From: Castor canadensis
Taxonomy: Eukaryota; Chordata; Mammalia; Rodentia; Castoridae
Direction: 5' to 3'
NCBI RefSeq assembly: GCF_047511655.1
Contig: NC_133400.1
Span: 3,819,001 to 3,883,000, forward strand
DNA length: 64,000 bases
In this document: positions 36,601-48,600 of the stretch, one piece after another
How positions within the stretch are numbered: position 1 is the stretch's first letter
Layout of the letters: each line of letters begins with the position of its first letter
Notes under the pieces: generated by a model
What the model was told of the DNA's origin: nothing
The model's input: the letters and a program-made list of their open reading frames with translations, nothing else
Databases searched by the model: none
Translations under genes and position numbers: made by a program

Positions 36601-39600
36601 CAGGTGAGTTCTCAACCTGGGGGAAATTTTACCCCTTGGGGGACATCTGTAGATGCCTGGAGACATTTCAGTTGTAACAACCAGGGAACGTTTAATAGGT
36701 CAAGTCCAAAGACACTGCTCAACAATCCTATAATATTCAGGACAACCCCACCACAGGGACTTATCTGGCCCCAAACGTTAGTAGTGCCAGTTAAGAGAGC
36801 CCTGGTCTCAGCTGACAGCAGCTGACCATCTTTGTGTGCCAAGCTCTCCTTTTCAGTGGTGGCTGTCAGAGAGAACCCTGGCATACCATGGTCAGTCTAA
36901 CTCACGATGTGGAGCTTGCTCAGGTGGCTTCTGGCTCAACCTGGCACACCTTCGTGCTGAAGGTCACGAGTACCATTTTCCCAGGAGTTTCCACGCAGGT
37001 TGGCTTAGGAGGCAATGAGCTAACAGATTGTGACATGGCCTCTGGCCCGTGGCAGGCTTCAAGGGTGGCAAGACAGCAATGCAGCCAGGCCTCACCTGTT
37101 GCACGTAGACCCTTTGCACTTCTCCTTCATCTTGGTGTCGCAGTGGATGACTTGGGCTGGGAGAGAAATGTGGAAATGCCTGTCACACTGAGTTTGGGTT
37201 AGAAGACCACTCCCCCACTTCCAGGGGCATTCTGGAATGCTCTGGAATCCATGCCATAAAAAAGAGCAAGAGCCATGCCTGGTGGCTGTGGGCCTCAGTT
37301 GGAGTCTCAAATCCTACCCGCCACTTTATTTGGTGACGGTGTAGCTTTGGACAAGTTTCCTCCCTCTGAGGTCTAGTTTCTGACATGAACTATGGGGAGG
37401 TTGACAGTCCCCACCATGAGAAAGTCAGCATGGTCCTGGAGGCATGCCTGGCACACGGTCCATGTCTCTCTCACAGTCCCACAGGGTTCTGGGTAGCGGG
37501 GCTGATGGGGGTGCACACAGGGAGAGGGAGGCACCAGGATGCCTTATTCAAGCACAGCCGGGGGCCCCACCATTCTCTCCCTAAAGCCAACATGAGTTTT
37601 GCCAATTTGTTCTGTTTTATTTATTTACTTACGTATTTGTATTTGTTTTTGTGTTTTTATTTTTGAGACAGGGTCTTGCTATGCAGCCCTGGTTGGCCTT
37701 GAACTCACAATCCTCCTGCCTCAGCCTCCCAAGTGCTGGGATTAGATTACAGGCATGTACTATCATGCAGGGCAGAAATTTGAAACCAGGTTTGTACCAC
37801 CTCTTTTGAACACTTTTTTAATCGCTTTTTTTATGTAGGGGTGGGGATAGAACCCAGGGCCTTGGCACCTAGGCAGGTACTCCACCACTGAGCTCCATCC
37901 CTGGCTCTCCGTTCTCCTTTATTTTGCAGGGACATAGCATGGCATGCGAATAGTGCAGTTATTTTTTTAAAAGATAAACAATATCACGACCTTTCAGTAC
38001 TAAAATGGGCCCTGCTTTGAACTTCCAGACAGACCATTGCACCAACACATTTCCTGGTCAAAGGCAGCTACAGAATGGTTACAGGTCAGGGGCGAGGTGT
38101 TTGAAGGCCAAGAGGACAGAGATTGGGGGTGAGTGGGAGAAGAGGGTCCTTTAGAAAAGCCCAAGGGTTTCTGAGAAGGGCGAGGCCACACCTGCCTCTA
38201 GACGAGTCTGATTTTATGTACTCTGTTGCTTTGGGGGAAGAGAGAGACGAGAACAATGGCCAGGCATTCACCTGCACCATGAGAAATGACACACCCAGCC
38301 CCAGTCACGGCCGCTTTGTGGACAGGGCCCTGTGTGAGGGGTCTGGCAACTGGATGGGGGTTGAGCACTACCTAGGTAAGTGTGAATAGTCTGAGTTTGG
38401 GGATTTCCAGAAGTCTCAGGAAAAGCAGCCAATATGGGGGGCTTGGGGAGGGGAGGGTAGTCAGAGGCACATCATGACCACCTCAGGGTGTAGGGAGACC
38501 TCTGCTAACTCTAGGCACCCTGCACCCCACAGGCGATCCTCACGGTCACCCGGATGTAGGCATAACTATCCCCACTGTGTGGTGAGCAAACAGAACTGCA
38601 AAGAGTCAGGAACAGGCTGAGCCCAGAGCAGAAACTGCTGAAGGACTTGTGGGTCGTCTGGAGCCAGTCTGCATGCAGCACAGACTCTGTTCTCCCCAAG
38701 AGATTAGCACATCCTGGAGGGACCCACTTCCAGCCCGCGTCCCCTTTGAAAGGACATGGGAAGGTTTAACCTTAAATTACCTGCCTGTGGGGAAAGTGTC
38801 ACCCAGTGCCTCTTCTATAATGCCTGCTTTTCATGACTCAAAAATATCATTTTCAAATAATGACTTAGGGTTGTGAGCTGGCCAGCTACACCCCACCCTC
38901 TCCCCACTGTTTGTCAACCTGGAGGCTCTCAGCCCCGCTAGCTCCCCTCCCCTGCACCGGATGCAGGGGACACCAACTCACTCATGTAGCTGATGGTGGG
39001 GCTCGTCTTCGGCTTCGTGGGCTTCACCACCCTTGGTTGGATCCACTCGTGCTTTTCCTTGGGAGCAGGGGCCGTTTCCACCTCGTTCATCTCATCTGTC
39101 TCAGGTTTTTGGTTGTAGGTCTCTTCTTAATAGTGGTGAGGGAGAAAAATAACAGTTGGGATTTAACAAAAACACACTTTGGAAAAAGCAATTTGAAAAC
39201 TAAGCTGGTTTGAGGTTTGGTTTCACAAAGAGTTATTTCAACAGTGCAGGGGAGGTTGTATTTGGGACAGACCTGGCCAGGTGGAATTCTACCAGCCAGG
39301 AGGCTCATGTTTGCCTTGGACCTGAGAACAGAGGGCGGGGCAGGAGTGATTAGGCCCAGCCTGCTCCAGACCATCAGAATGGCTTTCCTGCCTCACCTCT
39401 CTTGTGCACTACATCTGCCCAAGAAAGCGGCTTCAAGAAATGTCCCCATCCACTGACCCAAAGCCACAGCTGTCCCCCATGCCCCTGGCCCCACAGTTTT
39501 CACTGCCAACGCTCTTGGATCCCAACTGCATGCATCTCACACCAGCATGCTTTGCTCCCTCCTCTGCCCCCAGCGTCAACTCAAGTCACATCTCTGTCCT

Positions 39601-42600
39601 GGAGTTTTGCTGGATAATTACACTGAACCCGTTACGTGGAGCTCTACAAACCCAGCTCCCTGGTCCCAATCTGTTCCCACCCAAGGACATCTATATTTTT
39701 TCTCCAACCATGACCATGACGCTCTCGTCTTAGAGCATTTTAATTAATGAACAAATGACACCGATTAAGCATGGGCTCACTTATCCTCATTTTCATCTTG
39801 AAATGCTACCCTGTGCTGCCCACCACGATCGGCAGTCAGACCACCAGGGTACCAAACGGTACATTCCAGCCTAAGCCAAGAGCCTGACAGCATTTCTGCT
39901 GGCTTGAGTGGCCTTATCAAAGATGAGCTGATGTGCATCCCCGCTGGGGTCCTGTCTTTACAGCCTGCACCTCGTCCTCCACCAAGGACGTCTATACCAA
40001 AACGCCAAAAGTCCCAAATGTACCTAATCTACCAAGCATCACAGCTCAGTCCTCCCGCCCTGAGCACCGTGCCAGTCACCAGTGGGTGAAATCATCTGCA
40101 CCCAGCCTGTCACCATGCGGTGTTGAGATCTCACGTGGCTGAGTAGGAGCTGTGGCTTTACTGCCACTGCCTGGCATTGAGAACGGGACGCACATCGCCA
40201 GCCTGGAGAAAGGTCAGAATTCAGACATTCCAAGCACGGTTTTGACTGCATGTGTGAGGTCAAAACAATCAAGTCAACCCATCATCAGCCGGGCCCCGGG
40301 AGTCTGTGTGTGTGGGTTAGAATGATTTTCGAGGAGGAAAAATGGCGTGTGTTTGGGGACCAAACTCCAAGTTCCCTCAAGTCTGATCCATCCCCAAGTC
40401 CTATTTCCACTTCCTAGAACAACGCACTGAAGGGCGGCCCTGGCGTTGGTGTGCCAAGTGAGGTGTCCAAGTGAAGGCCACACCGGGCCAGGGACAGGGC
40501 TCACTCACTGTCCACCACCCGAGAAAGGACGGGGTAAGCCTGGGGAGAGGGCAGTGCCCATCCCATCCTCAGCCACTCGGCACGCGTACGGATTCCACCC
40601 GCGCTATAAACTCCCAGAGGCCTGCAGCCAGCTGGCTCCACAGCCCATCTCGCACCCGGGGCACCGGAGCTGCTCCAGAAACTTCACTGAATGAAGTTGC
40701 TTGAAATTCTGTCAGCTAAAGAAAAAAAATACGCCAGCCACGAAGTTCAAAGACATCCGAGAAGGGGACCTGACAGCACCACTCATACCAAAAGCTACAG
40801 ACGGAGCCTTCAGGAAGACACTGGGTTTGCGAGGGCCGCCTGGCACCCGGTGGCTGCGGCTCGTCCACTCTCCCCGTCAATGTGGCTATTCAGCCTGCCC
40901 TTTGCTGAAAGCCGCCGTCTCTGGAGTCACCGGGTTTCTTCCATAGCCTGTAGGATTTTTATACTTCATAATCACAGCTTTATTGAGCTGAATACCGTGT
41001 GGTGCAGCCATCTAAGCTTTTGAGAGCTCACTATTTCAGAAAGTGGGCAGACAGACCTCGCCCTCAGACACACACACACACACGACAGCTGAACGCTGAC
41101 CCAGGGTGGCTGGACCTGGGCACATGCTAATTACAATCCCCTACACAGAAATTCTGAGTTAGGCTCACGTCAAGGTAACTCAACGCAATGTCCGCTCCAG
41201 GCCAGGGGTCTTGGAGTCCAGATCATCATTTACGTCCCTCTGCAGTGACGTCAGCTAAGTTCTATAACTTAGCTCAGAGCTAATGTTCACTAAAGAGAGG
41301 CCAAAATGCCAGGCCCTCCTGCTGCCTTAAGAGACATGATTGGCCCCATTTCACAGACGAGGAAACTGAGGCTCAGAGAGGCGAAGTGACTTGCCCAGGT
41401 TCACGCGGCTGAGAAGCAGCCAGGTAGGAAGTCAGGCTGCGGTCCCCTAGGTCTCCTTGTGTCATCCCACGTAGGGAAGTGGTGGAAGGGAAAGTTCTCT
41501 ATCCTTATCCTTAAATCCCCACATCCCCATGACAGGTCAAGGCCTTCCCGGCACCGCAGGGCACGCTTACTCAGTAGCTTATGTAGATAAGTGGCTTTTG
41601 GGGTGGCTATCTGTGTGGTCAGCTAAGAAAACCACCGTGCCTGCCAAGGGAAGTTGGGCATTTTCCACCAAAAACAGAAATAAGTGTATGGGCATCGCTG
41701 GGTGGGTACACTAGCATCTGAGGTCCCTGTGTGCTTTGCTCTTTGAAAATGACCCTCTGTGGGAACCGAGGGATATTTACTCTAACAACATGCAGGACAC
41801 ACCTGCCACGTGCCCTGGAGGCCCTGCAGCCAGACGGCAGTTGTAACAACAGGGTTTTGAGGGTCACAGGACCTGTGGGGGCCATGAGAAGGTGGGGGCA
41901 GGTACATGTCTGTCTGTGGAGCCCAGGGGCCCCCGGAACAGGGGTGACAGCAGAGCTGGTCCCCAGGTAGAGTCTCTCGGGGACTAATGGCCCAGGGGAT
42001 GGGCAAGACACAATCATCAGAACAGACTGTGAGGGCAAGCCCATCCCTCCCCCTGTGGCCGTCCCCTTGAGGTGTCCTCCACGGTGAGCAGTCAGCCAGG
42101 GGGCCGCTTTGAGAGAATGGGGCCACACATCACTAGCCTAGAAAGAAGTCAAAATCCAAAAATTCTGAGCACGATGTGAGTGCACGCATACTGATTTCAC
42201 ACCATTGTAAAGTAAAAAACTTGTAAGTCAAGCCCTGTTTCCCACCCCGTTCTTGCTCTCAGCCTACTTGTTCTTCACCCCGGGCCCACCAGACTTATCC
42301 ACGTCCCTCTCAGGGAAGGAACTGGCAAGACGGTCACTCCTCTGCCCACCCTCCCCTCCACGCACCACCCCGCAAGGCCTCTCAGTCAACTCCAGGCCTG
42401 CTGATGGAGCCACACAAAACACCAAATTCAGCCCCTGGTGGTCAGCCCCTTCTGGACATGACTTCCAGGAGCCCGAGGAAGTATTCCCAAAACGTGAGAA
42501 AGACATCAGACACGTGCATTACATTTAGCAGCCGAAAGAAATGGAATCTTCCTAGACTACCAACGATATCAAATGGGGAAACAAGTGTTAAGTTGTGTAG

Positions 42601-45600
42601 CTGCTTCCCCCAGTGCTGTGGCCGGGTGCCCTGTCCCTGAGCCACCCCCGAGCCTCTGAAGGCTGCAGGTCTGGCTGAGCTGTAGAGGGGAGTGAAACAT
42701 GCTGCTCAGGACACAGGAGTGACGGCAAGGTGCACACAGCAGGTGCTGGCAGGGACCGAACCCTGCCATAGGCACTGGTGTCCCCACCATGAGCTCGTCT
42801 GGAGGCTTCACACTGTCATTTACTGTGAATTTCACTTTCAATCTGTATTAAGCAGACTGCACACTAAAGAGGGAAGGGAGGGGGTCCGTCTAGCATCCAG
42901 GGGATGACAGGTGACTTCAGTGAGGAAGGGGGCCCTGACCCCATGGTTCAATTCAATTCCCATTTTGTACACAGCCTCTGGCTCAGAGGCTGGGGAACCT
43001 GCCTACCTCGGTAGCACAGGTTATTCCTGCAGCCGCCCCCAAAGCTGGGCGGGCACTCGGAGCAGGGACGGCCAGTCTTGTAGGGGGCTTCTCCGATCCA
43101 GTTACCCCTGAGGACAGACCAGAAACATAATTAGCACAGCCCTCCTGGAGGCCTGAGGACCTGAAACAGAGGCCCAGCCAGCTGGGGAGGAGGGTGCATT
43201 ACAGGGAATGGGGAAGGCTGTGGACCTCTGCTTCACAAAACCAGAGCATTCTGCAATCCCAGTAAACCCTGGCACTGAGACCTCCTGCCACTGGCACCTG
43301 CTCTGCCACAGAACCCTTTAAGAGAAGCAGGCACTCTGGCCTGTAAGGCCTCTCATTGTCCTCCATGCAGTGGGTACTCAACAGCCCAGCTGTGGCAAGG
43401 CCTGCCCTGGCTCTAGGGGACACTCCACTGGCCTGGCTCACAGACAGCATTACACATGGGCATCTGTTAAACCCACAGGCCTGGTCAGGGGCTGCTCTGA
43501 CTGCTTCCTGGGCAGGCAGAGGTCACCCTCGAGTGCTGCCTGGGAGAAGCACAGACAGCGCCCTGTGCAGCACATGCCCTATGGTGGCCTAGAGTCTCCC
43601 AGAGTTCCGAGGAGCTGTGGTATCACCCTGGGTGTGGGGCTGAGGAGGGGGAGCCAGGAGGAAAGCGGTCCATGGCTGGGGGAGATGGGGGCCTCACAGG
43701 CACACAGCCCCTCCCATCCTGGACACACAGGACAGCTGTGTTCTGTAACTAGATGCAGAGTCCCCTGCTTTGACAATCCACCCAGATATTCAAGCTACCT
43801 AGGGACTCACGGGGTGGAGGAGATTGGGTGAATCCCCCAAGTAGGCTCATGGTCCAAGATACCCCAGAGCTGTCCCTGGGTGAGCCTCAGTGGGCTCCCA
43901 CCCAGGTTCACTCCCTTCCCTCCAGCCCAGTCCTTCTTGGCACCTAGGCCTCCATTTTCCTCAGAGACAAGCTGCATCTCTGAGGCTCCTGGGCCCACAA
44001 GACACACAGAGTTGGTGCTTATCAAGGCTGGCTGGGCCTCTATAGATGGACAGCAGATGGGCAGTCTCCTCTGTTCAGCCCATGGAACACCACTGCCCTT
44101 CTCAGACACAAAGCCATTGAGGCAGGAGCCCAAACCAGGCAAGACTGGCCATGCGGACAGATGTCTGAATGCAGGCCCCTGGGACACAGGGATCCTGTGA
44201 AAACAGGAAACATTCCCTGGGGGTGTACTGTCACATGGGTATGTGCCTGTCACTGTGGACTACAGGCATGCACACATACATGTCCACACTGCATTTGTTC
44301 ACATGTGTCCCTCTCAAATCCACATGTCAGAGCCCTAGCCTCCTGAGTGGCTGTGTTTGGAGATGGGTCTTTACAAAGTAATTGCAATCAACAAGCATGG
44401 GATTCTGATTCGATACAATTAGCGACCTTATAAAAAGAGACCCCAGAGAGGGCTTGCTCACTCGCTCTCGCTCTCTCTGCCATGTGAGTGCACAGTGAGA
44501 AGGCTGCCATCTGCGAGCCAGGAAGGGAGCCCTCACCAGAACTGACCCTGCAGGACACTGGGGACTGCCAGCTCTAGAACGTAGGCCACAGATGTCTGAG
44601 GTTCAGCCCCAGCCAGGGAAGTTTCACTACCAACAACCCAAGACACTTTCTTTTTCCATAAAAGGGGAGAGGGATTGTGCTAAAGAAGGTCATGTGGTTT
44701 CTGATTGAACCTGCTGGTGTGTGTTTTTCTGTAAGGAGTCAAGTCAAGTTGTCCCTTGTTCCCCACCTGCCACTCAGCCAGGAGCTCCACCATCCAGGAC
44801 CAGAGAAGTGCATTCTGTAGGGCTCAAGTGCTTCCCAACAATGACAGGGACACTGTCCCTGCTCACAGCCGTGCCTGACTGTCTCTGCAGTTTCACCCCA
44901 CCTTCCCATGGCCGCTCCTGACCAAGTCAGATAAACGAGGCCATTCCCATTTACTTTCCTCACTGAGCAGACAAGCCGAGAAGGCCACAGTGTGCAGCGC
45001 TCCAGCCTGGGATGGCACCCGCCAAGTGACCAACGTGTAAACCACAAGCTGCAGACGGGGTGTGCAGCTCCCCAAGGATCCGCACACACTTGTGCAATGA
45101 GTCACCGAGCAAATGACACTGGTGACGTAAGGATGCTCTGAGGGGGCAGAGGGTTGCACTACGCAGACCTAATGTGGCCTTCGGGAGGAAAACAGAAGAT
45201 GAGGAAAAACAAGATCCAGGCTGAACACGTGTTTCCTAGGGTGCTCTTGGTGGCATGCTTTCAGAGAAAGATAACAGCCACTCAGTCAGACCCTGCTGGC
45301 TGCCCACATGGCAGCTCCACCTGCCTCCCTGCCCAGCTGGTCCCAGATGATGACGAGCCTACTCAGGAGGCAGAGATCAGGAGGATGGTGGTTCAAAGCC
45401 AGCCCAGAGCCAACAGTTTGAGAGACCCTATCTCAAAAATACCCAACACAAAACAGGGCTGGTGGAGTGGTAGCTTAAGTGGTAAGAGCACCTGCCTAGC
45501 AAACCCCAGTGTTGAAAAAAAAAAAAAAAAAAAGAAAGAAAGAAAGAAAGCAAATGGGACAACACGATCCCTCTTTGTCTATGGTGTGTGACATAAGGAG

Positions 45601-48600
45601 AAAGTGTGCCAGGGCGAGAATGGCTCAGGAGACAGTCGGTTCCTACCATATTACCTCCTTCTGCTTGGGAAGACATGATGCTGGTGCTTTGCAGCCACCT
45701 GGGGCCATGAGGAAAGAAAGGCAGAAGAGGAAGACAGAGAGGGCTGGAGTCCTTGTTGACCCTGTGGAACTATAACCTGGAGGCATCAACTTCTACACTC
45801 CTTAGTGGTGAAATAACGGTGAGAGTCATCACCGTTGACTCCTGTTTCAGTTGGGTCCCGTGTGGCAGGCAGATGCATCTCAAACATACAACCAGTCAAC
45901 TTGGTCTTACTTTGGAGAATAATTGCAGACGAGGTAGACGGCATTCTCCCAAACATCTCCCCAAACGTTAATCCTCTGGCAGGTGTTCACAGCACATCCA
46001 ATCTTGTTCGTGGTCGCCCAGACTATCTGAAAAGACAGCACGTGTGTGTCACAGCTCGAGTGAGCAGAGAACCCCAGGATCTGTGAGGTACAGGTGCTAA
46101 AGGGTGAAAGGACCAGTTTTTTCCCAAGACCCATCTAAGGGACAAAGCAAACATGCCACACACACAACAGAATGCCCAGCAGTGACAAGTCACACAGAAG
46201 TTTCTAGTGCTGCTCTAAGTCTGACCCTGTGAAATGAAGCAAGCGACTTGGCCCACCAGCCACACTTCAAGTAGCATGGAATTAAAGTCAGGCAGAGACT
46301 GCACAGAGCATTGGCAGATCTGGCCGTGGCCCCATGGGGAGGTGGGTGTCTGGGCTTTGGGTGCAGGCACAAGGGGAGGCGGGTCCGCAGGTACCTGTGT
46401 GTAGTGGGTGCACATGGCCCCTGAGCACCGCTCGGGACACCAGGGATTGCACTCGTGGGGATAGGGGTAAGTGTAGTCAGTCACTTCGTCATACCAGGAC
46501 TGCACGTGGAAGCCAGGAGAGCGGTACCTGCGGGGGCAGAAAGTGGTCACGTCCCAGCCACACACCCACCAATAGGGACCCACGTTCCTAAGCCCTGCCA
46601 CCTCCCAGACCAGGCTGGATGGGATGCTTTGGGGGCAAAGCCCCTCACTTCCCAGCACCTGTTAATGGTATCTGAAACCTGCTCCCTGGAGGGCCTGAGC
46701 TGCCTCTCAGTGCAGGGCACTCCACCTGGCCCCCAGGGGGCCCTTTTCCTTATTAATTATGTTTTTATTCTCCTGTCCACTCTGGAAAATAAACAGCCCA
46801 AGAAGCCTACTTTTCAGATACTACTGCTTAGCACAACACTCAATTTTAGGTGTGAGTCCAAGTGTCGGTGGTGTGGCTCAGGGATGGAGCACCTGTCCGG
46901 CACTGTGGGGGGAGAAAAAAAAAAAGACATGAATCCAGGTGAAGTCAATGTAGAGACTTAAGTACATGGCTGAAAGCTGGCACTCAGGATACCACTGTGC
47001 AAAGGGTCTGAAAGCTGGGAAGTGCCAGGTTGTGGGGGACAGGGCACAGGGGTCCCACTGCTCCTTACAGGCCACACTTGAGAGCCGCCCCCATGCGTGG
47101 GCTTCACAGTAAGGGGCTGGCAAACACTAATTATCTGGAATATTGTCACAGCCTGCCCCTTCATGACCACACCAGGAGGACCTGAGCACCTGTCCCTATG
47201 ACAACACCATGAGGTAATTGCTCTGGAGTCACTGTCCCCTGCTCAGGTCCACCTGGTCAGGTACGTATCATTTTGTTTGGGGTTTTTGTTGCTGTGAGAA
47301 ACAGGATCATAGAGTACAGGCTGGCCTCGAACTCATAAGCCTCCTGCCTCGGCCTCCAGAGTACTAGGATTTCAGGCAAGCGCCATTACGCCCAACCCTG
47401 ATGTGTTTTGTTTTAACCAGGAAAGAAAATAAACTGAATGCTAATCCACGGTCAGTGTGTCACCAGCAAGTGTAAACGAAGTGGTTTCAATTAAGAGAGA
47501 CGTTCAGGGCAAAATGACCGTGTGTGCGAGAGGTGCGGTCAGTGAGGCAGTTAGAGGTCTTGTAACAATTACTGTCTGGCCCCAGTGCGAGTGCCGTGGT
47601 CAGTGAGGGCTGGGGACCCAGCCTTTGGTCCTGGGCCAGCCAGCAGGAAGCCTGCCACATCCGCCGTGCACACAGTCTAACAGGGTTTGGAAAAGGAACC
47701 CTGAATCGCCATGGGCCATAGTGTGAGAAGCCCGCACTTTTTGGGGGGGCAGTACTGGGGACTGAACTCAGGGCCTCACACTTGCTTGAGCTGCGCCCCC
47801 AGCCTGGGAGAAGCTCTTTGGTCGGGGGAAGGGAGCAAGTTACAGGAATGCAGCAAGTAGGGCAGGCCTCTGACCCACCAGCGTTCCCCACAGGGGTCAC
47901 TAATCGAGTGACTTAAAACAAAACCAAGACTCGAGAATGAAGGGGTGAGTGTCAGTCTGTCAGCTTGACAGGCCACCAACTGTCACAGGCAATTGTCTGT
48001 GATGCCATTTAGTGAAAATCTGTCTGATACTATGAGAAGAGGGAGGAAAAAAAAGAATTAAAATCCATCTGGGCTAGAGTTACAACTATGAAAAATATGC
48101 TGGCATCCCGCCAAAGGCTACAAAGGTGCTCAGAAAATGGAGAGCTTGGCCAGGCTGGTGGACTTCTGCATCCCTCACCCCCCTTAGACGTTTTGTTTTT
48201 TTCTTGTGGTTCCAGAGTTGGAACCTAGAGCCTCAAGCCTAGTAGGCAAGTGCTCTCCCACTGAGCCGCACCCCCAGCCCTGGAATTTCTTTTACTATCA
48301 TCAGACTGTGTTTATGAAAAGCAAACACACCAAAGGACAAAATAGTGTCATTCCCCTCTATGAAGTCACACCTCTGGTCCTTTGTCACTGGCCTAAGGAG
48401 AGTGTGGTCCCTTACAGCCATCTGAAACACTGGATTTGAAGTGATAGGGAACCCTAGCTCTATTATGACAGGCTATTTAAAGTCCAGCCCGTGCCCACCA
48501 ACAGAACGAGGCAGAAGCAGACCTGAGGCCCTGGAACACGGCTGGCTGGGTGTGAGGACGTGAACTGGACATTTTGGCCCAGACACTCCCAGGTTGGTTG

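Larger units (their letters stand above)
33493..37095 (-). other. CRISPLD2: CRISPLD2 intron between coding exons 7 and 8
   Basis: 3.6 kb with a reverse ID SINE and a MER20-like element. The rest (33720-36600) shows nothing recognisable. Confidence 0.9.
37157..38981 (-). other. CRISPLD2: CRISPLD2 intron between coding exons 6 and 7
   Basis: 1.8 kb with one reverse B1 and one reverse ID; the remainder is unremarkable. Confidence 0.9.
39126..43006 (-). other. CRISPLD2: CRISPLD2 intron between coding exons 5 and 6
   Basis: 3.9 kb with a CpG-dense stretch at 40130-40931 and one MIR. No SINE of the rodent types is seen, which is notable for the region. Confidence 0.9.
43108..45910 (-). other. CRISPLD2: CRISPLD2 intron between coding exons 4 and 5
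   Basis: 2.8 kb with an MLT1-like LTR and one dimer SINE; the rest is unremarkable. Confidence 0.9.

Noticed and set aside
42020..42034. Possible glucocorticoid response element AGAACAGACTGTGAG
   Set aside because: Only the left half and the ACAnnnTGT core match. One such match in 64 kb is expected by chance.
44308..44580. Possible endogenous retrovirus with coding capacity near the LTR remnants
   Set aside because: All LTR-like segments here are short, decayed solo LTRs with no adjacent gag, pol or env-like sequence.
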